From the NCBI GenBank assembly GCA_964484665.1, contig CAZAFR010000004.1, positions 14,875 to 78,874 of the forward strand: a stretch of DNA of 64,000 bases, given 5' to 3'. This stretch comes from Proteiniphilum sp964484665 (GTDB lineage: Bacteria; Bacteroidota; Bacteroidia; Bacteroidales; Dysgonomonadaceae). The translations under genes and the position numbers were made by a program. Shown here piece by piece: positions 8,503-16,467 of the stretch (position 1 is its first letter; the number at the start of each line of letters is the position of its first letter). The notes beneath the pieces are model-generated. The model searched no databases and was not told where the DNA came from. It was given only the letters and a program-made list of their open reading frames with translations.

Positions 8503-9308
8503 ATAAGCTAATTGAAATAGAAAATTTAACAGTTGGATATGATAATAGGCCAAATGTATTAAATGATGTATCACTTAACATTTATAAAGATGATTTCTTA
8601 GGAATTATCGGACCTAATGGAGGTGGTAAGACTACATTGTTAAAAACTATACTGGGACTTATTAATCCGCAGAAAGGTACAATAAAATTTTATGAAAATG
8701 GTAAGATAGTACCTACTCTTAATATCGGATATCTTCCACAAATAAATCAAATTGATAAAAAATTTCCAATTTCAGTTTCAGAAGTTATCCTTTCCGGACT
8801 AACTCCCCAAAAGCAGCTATTTCGAAGATTTTCTGCAAACGACAAGCAGAAAGTAAAGGATGTTGCTGAGCGTATGGGAATTGAAGAGCTGCTGCATCGC
8901 GCAATAGGGGATCTTTCTGGAGGACAATTGCAGAGAGTACTTCTTGGGAGAGCTATAATCGATAACCCAAAGCTTATTATCCTTGACGAGCCAAGTACTT
9001 ATGTTGATAAGCTATTTGAGACTAACTTTTATAAACTTTTGAGCGATATAAACAAAGAGATAGCTATCATGCTGGTTTCTCATGATGTGGGTACAATTAT
9101 TTCTTTAGTAAAAAATATTGCTTGTGTTAATCAAGGACTTCATTATCATTCGGGTAGTGATATTTCTAATGAATGGCTGACAAGTGCCTATCAGTCATGC
9201 CCTATTGAGATTTTAGGGCACGGCTTACTTCCACACAGAGTCTTAATGGATCATGATCATTTAGATGGATATGGGCATGACCAAGAACATATTTTGGACA
9301 GGGAATAA
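8499..9308 (+). CDS. znuC: metal ABC transporter ATPase (ZnuC-like)
   Basis: 269 residues. Walker A GPNGGGKTT (38-46), signature LSGGQLQR and Walker B LIILDEP are intact. The overlap with znuA (ATGA) shows coupling. The C-terminal 30 residues contain seven His residues and many Asp residues (from LPHRV to the end), a likely metal-binding tail found in some zinc and manganese transporter ATPases. There is no permease gene after it: the next gene, asd, is on the other strand 107 bases on. The ZnuB-type subunit must be encoded elsewhere or be absent. Confidence 0.85.
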   Translation: MNKLIEIENLTVGYDNRPNVLNDVSLNIYKDDFLGIIGPNGGGKTTLLKTILGLINPQKGTIKFYENGKIVPTLNIGYLPQINQIDKKFPISVSEVILSGLTPQKQLFRRFSANDKQKVKDVAERMGIEELLHRAIGDLSGGQLQRVLLGRAIIDNPKLIILDEPSTYVDKLFETNFYKLLSDINKEIAIMLVSHDVGTIISLVKNIACVNQGLHYHSGSDISNEWLTSAYQSCPIEILGHGLLPHRVLMDHDHLDGYGHDQEHILDRE

Positions 9309-9415
9309 CAATAATCCTTTTTGTATTATTATTTATTCAAACTTTGATATAGTTTAAGTTTTATTTGATTTATTAATTTTATTGGTTAGCAACCTATATT
9401 TGTTTGAATGTTATT

Positions 9416-10417
9416 TTAAGAGTGTTTGATAATATATTCAGCAATCTGAACAGCATTTAAAGCAGCGCCTTTGCGAATCTGATCCGAAACAGTCCAGAAA
9501 GATAATCCGTTTTCATTGGTCAAATCTTTACGAATGCGTCCCACATACACAGGGTCGGTTCCTTCAAGACCTAATGGCATAGGATACTCTTTTTTAGATG
9601 GATTATCAATCAGTTCCACACCTTTTGCATTCTTGAAAGCTTCACGTGCTTCATTTATCGATACGGGTCTCTCTGTTTCAATCCATATAGCTTCTGAGTG
9701 AGCACGCATAATAGGAACTCTAACACAAGTTGCGCTTACCTCTATATTTGAGTGCATAATCTTACGAGTTTCGTGATACATCTTCATTTCTTCTTTTGTG
9801 TATCCGTTTTCGGTGAAATCATCCACTTGAGGAATAAGGTTATATGCAAGCTGATAAGCAAACTTGGAAACTGTGGGTTTCACTCCATTCACAAGTTGTT
9901 TGTACTGATCTTCTAATTCTTGCATTGCAGTTGCACCTGCTCCCGAGGCTGCCTGATATGTAGCTACATAAACTTTTTTAATGTGTGTTAGGTCCTCAAT
10001 TGCTTTTAAGGCAATCACTAACTGAGACGTTGTACAGTTGGGGTTTGCAACGATACCCTTAGGACGGTTTAAAGCATCTTGTCCATTGATTTCAGGAACA
10101 ACCAGAGGTACTTCATCGTCCATTCTGAATGCGCTGGAGTTGTCAATCATTATGGCTCCGTGCTTAGTAATCGTTTTTTCAAATTCAAGTGATGTGGCAC
10201 CACCTGCTGATACAAATGCAATGTCTATACCCTTGAAATCGTTGTTGTGCTGCAGCTCTTTAACGACAATTTGTTTTCCTTTAAAAGTATATGATTTACC
10301 GGCACTTCTTGAAGAACCAAACAGATGTAATTCATTTAGTGGAAAGTTTCTTTGTTCTAGTACCCGTAGCAGCTCCTGACCTACAGCTCCGCTAGTTCCA
10401 ACAATTGCAATATTCAT
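9416..10417 (-). CDS. asd: aspartate-semialdehyde dehydrogenase
   Basis: 333 residues, the usual length. It makes aspartate semialdehyde from aspartyl phosphate with NADPH, the branch point to lysine/diaminopimelate, threonine and methionine. The nucleotide-binding motif GTSGAVGQ is at 7-14, the catalytic cysteine is C128 in NPNCTT, and the substrate-binding run around RVPIMRAHSE is intact. It stands alone, convergent with znuC on one side and tandem behind the small sorting-domain gene on the other. Nothing unusual is seen. Confidence 0.95.
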   Translation of the reverse strand: MNIAIVGTSGAVGQELLRVLEQRNFPLNELHLFGSSRSAGKSYTFKGKQIVVKELQHNNDFKGIDIAFVSAGGATSLEFEKTITKHGAIMIDNSSAFRMDDEVPLVVPEINGQDALNRPKGIVANPNCTTSQLVIALKAIEDLTHIKKVYVATYQAASGAGATAMQELEDQYKQLVNGVKPTVSKFAYQLAYNLIPQVDDFTENGYTKEEMKMYHETRKIMHSNIEVSATCVRVPIMRAHSEAIWIETERPVSINEAREAFKNAKGVELIDNPSKKEYPMPLGLEGTDPVYVGRIRKDLTNENGLSFWTVSDQIRKGAALNAVQIAEYIIKHS

Positions 10418-10555
10418 AATGATTGATTTTATATCTTTACTTTGACAAGTTGTGTATCTTCTTATATCAACTTTTTTAATTAACTCTTTAAAAGAATAAT
10501 AGCCTAATTACATTCTTCGACCAACTCACAAAGATAGAAAAAAGAGGATTAAATT

Positions 10556-11014
10556 TTATCTTATTGCTATTTTCTTTGTTATTTTCCCTATTTTTAAGAT
10601 GTAATAACCTTTTGGCAGTGAAAGAATGTATTCATTTGTACCAGCATTTATCCTTCGGTTATAAACTTTAACTCCCATGATATTATAAATCTCCAAAATA
10701 TCATTTTTCGGAAGATTTTCTATTATGAGGCGATTATTGGCAAGTTTAATTACAACACTGTCCTGAGAGTTATTTAATTGTTGGGAACCTTTGATATTCT
10801 CATAAGAGTAATTTTCTTTATAAGTTGAAAATGTATTGTTTACTGTAGATTCCTGAAAAAATATTGTTTGATTGTTTTCCGTGAATTCATCAGAGTATTG
10901 ATTTAGTTCAGATATGTAACTATCAAGTTCCGTTATTTGATAGTAAACTTCAGAAGAAAAACACTCTCTTCCGAAGATCATTAAAATAAATATAACTAAA
11001 TCGAACTGCTTCAA
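10556..11014 (-). CDS. small exported protein ending in a type IX sorting-like domain
   Basis: 152 residues from a TTG start (no ATG precedes the hydrophobic segment; an ATG at residue 12 would cut it). Residues 4-14 are hydrophobic and could be a signal peptide. Residues 20-85 are polar, rich in Asn, Ser, Thr, Gln and Glu, with no recognisable domain. Residues about 88-152 look like a type A C-terminal sorting domain of the type IX secretion system: LEIYNIMGVKVYNRR, then SLPKGYYILKIG and a basic end. Normally this domain is attached to a large passenger enzyme or adhesin, which is missing here. It may be a tiny surface protein or the surviving end of a decayed gene. Confidence 0.6.
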   Translation of the reverse strand: MKQFDLVIFILMIFGRECFSSEVYYQITELDSYISELNQYSDEFTENNQTIFFQESTVNNTFSTYKENYSYENIKGSQQLNNSQDSVVIKLANNRLIIENLPKNDILEIYNIMGVKVYNRRINAGTNEYILSLPKGYYILKIGKITKKIAIR

Positions 11015-11080
11015 AGTATTAAGTTACATTATAATAAAACTACATCAATTTACCCGGTACAAAATTAGGTGTGTTGAAAC

Positions 11081-11995
11081 TCAAAGTTCAAATATTTTTC
11101 CTTCAGATGCAAGTTCCGTTTCAGGAAAAATCAAAGAAGCTTCTTTAAGTAGTACCCCAAGTTCGTTATAGCGAGATGAGTAGTGACCAATTACAAGCTT
11201 TTTAACTTTAGCCATCTTAGCAATCTGTGCGGCTTGTCCTGCGGTGGAGTGGAAAGTCTCTTCAGCCCTTTTACTCTCGCTTTCAGCAAATGTAGCTTCA
11301 TGATACAGCAAGTCCACATTTTTTATATACGGAACAATTTCAGGGGCATAAGCTGTATCAGAGCAGTATGCGTATCTTTTAGCAGGAGTCCCTGGCAGAG
11401 TGATCAGCTCATTCTTAATTACCTTACCATCGGGATTTATAAAATCATCGCCACTCTTTATACCCTGGATTAAATGAAACGGAATCTTGTGATAATCAAT
11501 CATATCCCTTTTAATGTGATTTAACGACTTCTTTTCTTCAAATATAAAACCGTTGGTGTCAATACGATGTTTTAGAGGGAACGATGTTATTTTTATTGAA
11601 TGATTTTCAAATAGAAGTTCTTTATGCTCAGGATTTAAAGGGATTACATTGATTTTAAAAGTCATGTGTTTATCCATATATTTCAGTAATGGATTAATTA
11701 AAAAATCTATTTTTTCATGAGCATAGATATTTAGTTCGGCAGTTCTGCCAAGCATGCTTAGAGTTGAAAGCAATCCCGGTAGTCCAAAAATATGGTCACC
11801 ATGCAAGTGTGAAATAAAAACAGAGTGCAACTTATTTAAACGAGCATTAAATTTTCTCATTTGAATCTGAGTTCCTTCTCCGCAATCAATCATAAAGAGC
11901 TTATCATTTAACTCCACCAATTGTGATGGAGGATTGTGTAGCGTTGTAGGTATAGCCGATCCGCTACCAAGTATGGTAACTCTAAATTTAGTCAT
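11081..11995 (-). CDS. rnz: ribonuclease Z (tRNA 3'-end processing)
   Basis: 304 residues, typical of the short RNase Z form. The metallo-beta-lactamase motif HLHGDH is at 63-68, the N-terminal GSGSAIPT is characteristic, and further zinc ligands are visible in YCSDTAY and in the GHYSSRY segment near the end. It cuts the 3' trailer from tRNA precursors; this matters here because the tRNA-Lys gene in the window does not encode its CCA end. It begins one base after the queE stop, so it is the third gene of the queD-queE-rnz operon. Confidence 0.94.
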   Translation of the reverse strand: MTKFRVTILGSGSAIPTTLHNPPSQLVELNDKLFMIDCGEGTQIQMRKFNARLNKLHSVFISHLHGDHIFGLPGLLSTLSMLGRTAELNIYAHEKIDFLINPLLKYMDKHMTFKINVIPLNPEHKELLFENHSIKITSFPLKHRIDTNGFIFEEKKSLNHIKRDMIDYHKIPFHLIQGIKSGDDFINPDGKVIKNELITLPGTPAKRYAYCSDTAYAPEIVPYIKNVDLLYHEATFAESESKRAEETFHSTAGQAAQIAKMAKVKKLVIGHYSSRYNELGVLLKEASLIFPETELASEGKIFEL

Positions 11996-11996
11996 G

Positions 11997-12578
11997 TTAT
12001 CTTATACCGATAAGTTTGTGTGTTTGCAAACTAAGTGCCCAAATAGGATTATTCTTTATCAATGATATACAGTAATCCACATTTTCTTGAATAATTTTAT
12101 CATCATCAAAAATCGGGCTTAGCAAATATCTGTTTGTTTTAGGTAATAATGAAATATCAGGAAGAGGATCGCCTTTTTGAATAGGAAACCGCAATTCATC
12201 TACCTCAGGAATCAACTCTTTCACCAATTCAAAATTCTGTTTAGGACTGCAGGTAATATAATCGATACCCATTGGGATTCTTTTTGTGCCATTGGTTTCG
12301 ATAGCCTGCAGATACCCTATCTCTTTAAAAAATCTCACAACCTCGTCAGTGAGCTGCAAAGCCGGTTCACCTCCCGTCCATATAATCCACTTACATTTAA
12401 ATTTATCAATAGTTTCAAAAACCTCTTCCAAAGTCATTTTGACCCCTTTCTCAAAATCAGTATCACAGAAATCACACGCCAAGTTGCATTTTGCAAGTCT
12501 GATAAATATAGAGGCCTGACCGGTTCTTCCGCCCTCACCTTGTAGAGAATAAAATATCTCGTTAACGTTCAGGTTCAT
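11997..12578 (-). CDS. queE: 7-carboxy-7-deazaguanine synthase
   Basis: 193 residues. A radical SAM enzyme that rearranges carboxytetrahydropterin to 7-carboxy-7-deazaguanine in queuosine synthesis. The cluster-binding cysteines are C31, C35 and C38 (CNLACDFC), preceded by the family opening FYSLQGEGGRTG, and the SAM-binding run TGGEPAL is intact. The start overlaps the end of queD by 17 bases, showing translational coupling, and the pathway partner is immediately upstream. Confidence 0.94.
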   Translation of the reverse strand: MNLNVNEIFYSLQGEGGRTGQASIFIRLAKCNLACDFCDTDFEKGVKMTLEEVFETIDKFKCKWIIWTGGEPALQLTDEVVRFFKEIGYLQAIETNGTKRIPMGIDYITCSPKQNFELVKELIPEVDELRFPIQKGDPLPDISLLPKTNRYLLSPIFDDDKIIQENVDYCISLIKNNPIWALSLQTHKLIGIR

Positions 12579-12924
12579 ATCTCGCCGATGTTTTTGGTGT
12601 TTCGCTTACTTCTACAGCATACATCTCAGGGAGCTGAGACTTAAATGTATCAAAAAGCATTTTTGCAATGTTCTCTGCTGAAGAGTTTAACGGTGCCATA
12701 ATATCATTCAGATTTCTGTGGTCTAGTTTAGTGTTGATATATTCTTTTACTATTTTCAGCTCATTATAATCACGAACAAATCCTTGTTGATTTAGTTTAT
12801 CTGATTTCAGATGAACAGTGACAACATAATTATGTCCATGCAAACGAGAACAAGGGTGATCTTCCGGTAACCCGAAAAGTGAATGTGCAGCCGAAAAAGA
12901 AAATTCTTTACTTATCTTGAACAT
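12562..12924 (-). CDS. queD: 6-carboxy-5,6,7,8-tetrahydropterin synthase
   Basis: 120 residues, standard length. Converts dihydroneopterin triphosphate to carboxytetrahydropterin, the step before QueE. Zinc ligands are the His in FSAAHS and the two in LHGHNY; the catalytic Cys lies in HPCSRL just before them. First gene of queD-queE-rnz, with a promoter-like pair about 39-70 bases upstream. The short leader holds no preQ1 riboswitch that I can recognise. Confidence 0.94.
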   Translation of the reverse strand: MFKISKEFSFSAAHSLFGLPEDHPCSRLHGHNYVVTVHLKSDKLNQQGFVRDYNELKIVKEYINTKLDHRNLNDIMAPLNSSAENIAKMLFDTFKSQLPEMYAVEVSETPKTSARYEPER

Positions 12925-12962
12925 TTTGTTTCTTTGTTTAATTTTTAATCAGGAGTTTTATT

Positions 12963-12994
12963 CAAATCTAATTAATTTATATAATTAAAACAAG
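12963..12994 (-). promoter_or_regulatory. promoter for queD-queE-rnz
   Basis: On the minus strand CTTG (12994-12991), 20 bases, then TAGATTTG (12970-12963), a good Bacteroidetes-type promoter. Transcription would start near 12959, about 35 bases before queD. Confidence 0.55.
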
Positions 12995-13007
12995 TCGCTT
13001 TGTCTTG

Positions 13008-14138
13008 TTAATCTATAACATCAAGCTCCAGCCAAGTTTTCAGAGGATAGTGATCTGAGTATTTAACTTTATCTACTTTAGAACGGTAAGCTTTAATGTT
13101 TTCGCTGTGCATAATGTAATCTATCCTAAAAAGGAACAGAAATTCGTTGTATGTTATACCCGGACCAAATGCAGTAGATACATAAGCATCTTTCAATCCT
13201 CTTTTCATTTGGTTATAAGCATAAGATATGGGAGTATCATTAAAATCACCGCAAATTATCGTTCCTTGTGTATTCTGCGTCTCAATATAGTTTTTTACTT
13301 TCTCTACCTGTTTTGCTCTCATGCGGTATGCACTACCTAAACGGCTGCGAATGTTGGTTGTTACAGTCTCCAGTTTGACCGAATCAGTATTTTGTAGAAA
13401 ATCGCTGTACAATTTTATGTCCTCTTCCTTTATACTGTTAGACTCCAAATGCACATTAGCTACCGTATATTTATTGCCATCAATATTGATAGTGTACACG
13501 GTCGCACCGTTATAAGACGACTCAAATACCACTTCGTGTGTATTTTCTATAGGATATTTTGAGAAGCATGCAAGTCCCAATATATGATATTTTCCCGATG
13601 ATTCAAGACCTGTAATTGAGCGGTATGGATACATATTCAGTTTGCGGTTTACATCTTGTTGAGAGAAAATCGACTGACCTGTTTTACTTACTAGATACTC
13701 CTGTAGACAAACAATATCGGCATCAGTCTCTACAATATAATCAAGTATCGGTTGCTCTTTTGAATCTTTATTTCTATCATCCGGAAACCCCTGTACATTA
13801 TATGAAAGTATATGTATTGCACTATCTGGAGCTTGAGGAGAATTCAAATGAAGAGGAAAAAATGTTGTAATCGGTCGATAACACAACAGTATGGCAACCA
13901 AACAAATTGCTGCATATTTCCAGTTGGATATCATCAACCAAAACGCCAAATACCCAATGTTCAACAACAATATAAGACCGAATCCAAGGCCAATATACGA
14001 AAAAAGGTTGGTTTTTAGAGTTGATACGTTCCATGCCAGAAAAGAGCTGAAAAGAAGAATAACAGCCATTATATTGGTAATGAAGATCACCAATATAACA
14101 ACATTCTTTAATCTTCCGATTCTATTTTTTGCTTGCAT
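13008..14138 (-). CDS. membrane-anchored endonuclease/exonuclease/phosphatase family protein
   Basis: 376 residues from the ATG at 14138; one codon earlier is a TTG. The first 100 residues hold three hydrophobic segments, and the rest is an EEP (DNase I-like) domain with HILSYNVQG, VCLQEY, CGDFND and a C-terminal SDHYPL, covering the metal-binding Asn and Glu, the Asp-Asn pair and the catalytic His. The catalytic part would face the periplasm or cytoplasm depending on topology, which I cannot settle. Its start overlaps the end of the rhomboid gene before it by 17 bases, so the three genes form an operon. Substrate could be nucleic acid, a phospholipid head group or another phosphodiester. Confidence 0.85.
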   Translation of the reverse strand: MQAKNRIGRLKNVVILVIFITNIMAVILLFSSFLAWNVSTLKTNLFSYIGLGFGLILLLNIGYLAFWLMISNWKYAAICLVAILLCYRPITTFFPLHLNSPQAPDSAIHILSYNVQGFPDDRNKDSKEQPILDYIVETDADIVCLQEYLVSKTGQSIFSQQDVNRKLNMYPYRSITGLESSGKYHILGLACFSKYPIENTHEVVFESSYNGATVYTINIDGNKYTVANVHLESNSIKEEDIKLYSDFLQNTDSVKLETVTTNIRSRLGSAYRMRAKQVEKVKNYIETQNTQGTIICGDFNDTPISYAYNQMKRGLKDAYVSTAFGPGITYNEFLFLFRIDYIMHSENIKAYRSKVDKVKYSDHYPLKTWLELDVID

Positions 14139-15009
14139 CAAACAGCTTCTTTTTTTCTTCAGATGTTAACCCGCTGTATCCAGACTTCTTCAGCTTATCC
14201 AAAATAGCATCAACCTCCTCCTGCTCCGAACTTTTTCGATAGTTATAATCCCAATCAGTTTCTTTTCTATTGTGAGAAACCTTCATTTTTGGCGTCTTGT
14301 TACGCCGTTTAAAAAGACCGACAAACCAGTCAATTAATTTGCTCATCCAACTTGTTATATCTCTCCCATTTTTGTATTGTACGGCAAAATAATATCCTAA
14401 TATAGCACCACCGATATGAGCAACATGACCGCCAGGATTGGTAGCACTGCTGAGAGACATAAAATCGAGTATAAACGCGAATATTGCGATATATACAATT
14501 TTTATCTGCCCTAAAAACAGCAGATTTAAACGCAGGTCCGGCTTGTAGAAAGCTGCCCCCATCACAATTGCCATCACAGCTGCCGAAGCACCAATCATAG
14601 ATCTGCTTCCCATATCCAGGTAATAGGGTATAGTATTAAAAGCGATCACATATAGCAGAGCACCTGCTAGTCCGCCTAATACATACAAGCTTCCTAAAGT
14701 ACGACCTGTAAAGTATTGGATAAAGATTTTGCCAAACCAATATAGCCACAACAAATTAAATAGGATGTGAAGAAAACCCTCATGCACAAACATATAGGTT
14801 ATAGGGGTCCACAATCTATTTGTTAATAATTGTAAATTAGAAGGTACACCCAGAAAAGTTATCAGATTTAGACTATGAACATTAAACAGGGTGAAGACAA
14901 CATAGACAACTTTTAATATTATAAAGACGAGAACATTGATGAAAATGAGCTTAGTTAGTACATTTCCTGTTTTATACTTCAGTTTCAAATTGTCAATAAT
15001 GTCAGCCAT
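14122..15009 (-). CDS. rhomboid intramembrane serine protease with C-terminal tail
   Basis: 295 residues with about six membrane segments. Catalytic residues are visible: S142 in IGASAA and H198 in GHVAHIGG; the conserved FVHEGFLHILFN segment precedes them. After the last membrane segment comes a basic then acidic soluble tail of about 80 residues ending in a short helical module (DAILDKLKKSGYSGLTSEEK) found at the end of many Bacteroidetes rhomboids. The start overlaps the end of the other rhomboid gene by eight bases. The motif GASA instead of GASG is a mild variant. Substrates are unknown. Confidence 0.9.
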   Translation of the reverse strand: MADIIDNLKLKYKTGNVLTKLIFINVLVFIILKVVYVVFTLFNVHSLNLITFLGVPSNLQLLTNRLWTPITYMFVHEGFLHILFNLLWLYWFGKIFIQYFTGRTLGSLYVLGGLAGALLYVIAFNTIPYYLDMGSRSMIGASAAVMAIVMGAAFYKPDLRLNLLFLGQIKIVYIAIFAFILDFMSLSSATNPGGHVAHIGGAILGYYFAVQYKNGRDITSWMSKLIDWFVGLFKRRNKTPKMKVSHNRKETDWDYNYRKSSEQEEVDAILDKLKKSGYSGLTSEEKKKLFDASKK

Positions 15010-15670
15010 ATCTTCTGTCCTTTTTTCTCCAGTATAAAATCATGAATATCCCGAAAATCATACCTCCTAAGTGAGCAAAATGAGCCACATTGTCGCCAGT
15101 GCGGTCTGATATGCCAAAAAAGAGTTCCAACAAGCCATAGCCAATTACAAACCATTTGGCTTTTATTGGAAATGGAAATGGAATTACGAACAACTGTGCA
15201 TTTGGAAATAGCATTCCAAAGGCAAGAAGAATCCCAAACACAGCTCCAGAGGCACCCACCGTAATCGTATTTACTGCATAAAACATATCCGATGGCATAA
15301 CTGCACTTAGTCTCAGATACATTACTATAATCTGCACCAGCCCGGCACCAATTCCGGTAATCATATAATAGGCGAGAAAACGTTTAGGTCCCCAAATTTG
15401 TTCAAGTGTACGTCCGAACATAAAAACAGCAAACATATTAAAAAACACGTGTGAGAATGAGTAAGGATCGTGAAGGAACATATAGGTTACAAGCTGATAT
15501 ATTCTGAAATGATCTGAAAAGATAAAGTGTAATCCAAACTGCTGAGTAAGATCGATACTTGATCTCCTTAATAAAACAAACTGCGCTACCCAGACTATAA
15601 CATTAATGATAAGTAAATTTTTTGTTACAGTTGGTAATGCACTTGAAAAGCTATTTCTATAATTGTTCAT
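15002..15670 (-). CDS. rhomboid intramembrane serine protease
   Basis: 222 residues from the ATG at 15670. An in-frame TTG at 15697 is a poorer start and would lie upstream of the predicted transcript start. Six membrane segments, catalytic S141 in VGASGAVFG and H200 in AHFAHLGG. Unlike the next gene it has almost no soluble tail. It is the first gene of the rhomboid-rhomboid-EEP operon. The two rhomboids are related but diverged, so the pair is an old duplication rather than a recent one. Confidence 0.9.
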   Translation of the reverse strand: MNNYRNSFSSALPTVTKNLLIINVIVWVAQFVLLRRSSIDLTQQFGLHFIFSDHFRIYQLVTYMFLHDPYSFSHVFFNMFAVFMFGRTLEQIWGPKRFLAYYMITGIGAGLVQIIVMYLRLSAVMPSDMFYAVNTITVGASGAVFGILLAFGMLFPNAQLFVIPFPFPIKAKWFVIGYGLLELFFGISDRTGDNVAHFAHLGGMIFGIFMILYWRKKDRRYG

Positions 15671-15694
15671 GATTTGAAATCTGCTGTTGAAGCG

Positions 15695-15702
15695 CAAAAT
15701 TA
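15695..15702 (-). promoter_or_regulatory. candidate -7 box for the rhomboid operon
   Basis: TAATTTTG on the minus strand (15702-15695). It would start transcription near 15691, which supports the ATG at 15670 and argues against the TTG at 15697. No clear -33 element. Confidence 0.35.
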
Positions 15703-15783
15703 CGTATTATTTTGTTGCTTATGTGGTTTTTTGCTACATAAAAAAGGAATTTTCAGAAAAATCAAATACTTTTTATCTTTTTT

Positions 15784-15815
15784 CTTGATTCTTTTCATTT
15801 AATAATCTATATTTG
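15784..15815 (+). promoter_or_regulatory. promoter for the HU gene
   Basis: CTTG (15784-15787), 20 bases, then TATATTTG (15808-15815). Good match to the Bacteroidetes consensus. The leader would be about 60 bases long. Confidence 0.6.
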
Positions 15816-15878
15816 ACGCCTAATCAGGGCTTAGCCCACATTTCTAGTTATGTTTAATTTCTTTATTTACGTTTTCTT

Positions 15879-16145
15879 ATGAATAAATCAGAATTAATTA
15901 GTGCTATCGCCGAGAAATCCGGCCTTAGCAAAGTTGACTCCAAAAAAGCATTGGACGCAACCTTAGAAACAATCTCCGAAGAAGTAAAAGGCGGTGGTAA
16001 AGTTGTATTAGTAGGTTTTGGAACATTCTCTGTTTCAGAAAGAAGTGCAAGAAAAGGTATCAACCCTCGTACTAAACAACCAATTGATATTCCAGCTAAA
16101 AAAACAGCCAAATTCAAAGCCGGTTCAGATCTTTCTAATCTCTAA
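15879..16145 (+). CDS. hup: HU-type DNA-binding protein
   Basis: 88 residues, normal for HU. A nucleoid protein that bends DNA as a dimer. The N-terminal helices (MNKSELISAIAEKSGL) and the DNA-gripping arm region (FGTFSVSERSARKGINPRT, then the IPAKK run) are all present. It is monocistronic, with its own promoter and a strong terminator 18 bases after the stop. IHF subunits are similar, but the length and the arm sequence look like HU. Confidence 0.95.
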   Translation: MNKSELISAIAEKSGLSKVDSKKALDATLETISEEVKGGGKVVLVGFGTFSVSERSARKGINPRTKQPIDIPAKKTAKFKAGSDLSNL

Positions 16146-16162
16146 GGATATTGCCACGGAAT

Positions 16163-16199
16163 AAAAAAGGAACAAACTTTATTGTTTTGTTCCTTTTTT
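16163..16199 (+). terminator. terminator after HU
   Basis: Perfect 14-bp inverted repeat: arm 16163-16176 (AAAAAAGGAACAAA) and arm 16186-16199, with a nine-base loop. The A and T runs on both sides could allow it to work in either direction, but it stands 18 bases after the HU stop and before the tRNA. Confidence 0.85.
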
Positions 16200-16222
16200 A
16201 TTTACCTTTGCGGTCGATTTCA

Positions 16223-16295
16223 GACTCCGTAGCTCAGTCGGTAGAGCAATTGACTCTTAATCAATGGGCCGAGGGTTCGAGTCCCTCCGGGGTCA
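16223..16295 (+). tRNA. tRNA-Lys (anticodon CTT)
   Basis: 73 bases. The acceptor arms GACTCCG and CGGGGTC pair with one G-U; the D arm has AGCTCAGTCGGTAGAGC; the anticodon stem ATTGA/TCAAT encloses the loop CTCTTAA, giving anticodon CTT for AAG codons; the T arm contains GGTTCGAGTCC. The discriminator base is A and the following bases are CCT, so CCA is not encoded and must be added after RNase Z cleavage. Confidence 0.95.
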
Positions 16296-16313
16296 CCTGA
16301 AAAATAATTTTTT

Positions 16314-16353
16314 AAAGCTATTAAGCAGTAGATATGTTTAGTAGCTTTTTTTT
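16314..16353 (+). terminator. terminator after tRNA-Lys
   Basis: An 11-bp stem (16314-16324 with 16338-16348, one G-U pair), a 13-base loop, and a T run to 16353. It lies 18 bases after the tRNA. Confidence 0.7.
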
Positions 16354-16454
16354 AATTATAGTAAAAAGTACAATATAAATCTATTGAAAATAATGGATTT
16401 AGCTATTCGAGCTTTTTTTAAATTATTCTAACTTTAATAAATAAGAATTATACC

Positions 16455-16462
16455 TACATTTG
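16455..16462 (+). promoter_or_regulatory. -7 box immediately before the patatin gene
   Basis: TACATTTG, with CTTT at 16432-16435 and a 19-base spacer. The box ends five bases before the ATG, so a transcript from it would have almost no leader. Confidence 0.45.
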
Positions 16463-16467
16463 TCAAA

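Noticed and set aside
12925..12962. A preQ1 riboswitch before queD
   Set aside because: The leader is only about 35 bases and has no recognisable preQ1 aptamer core.
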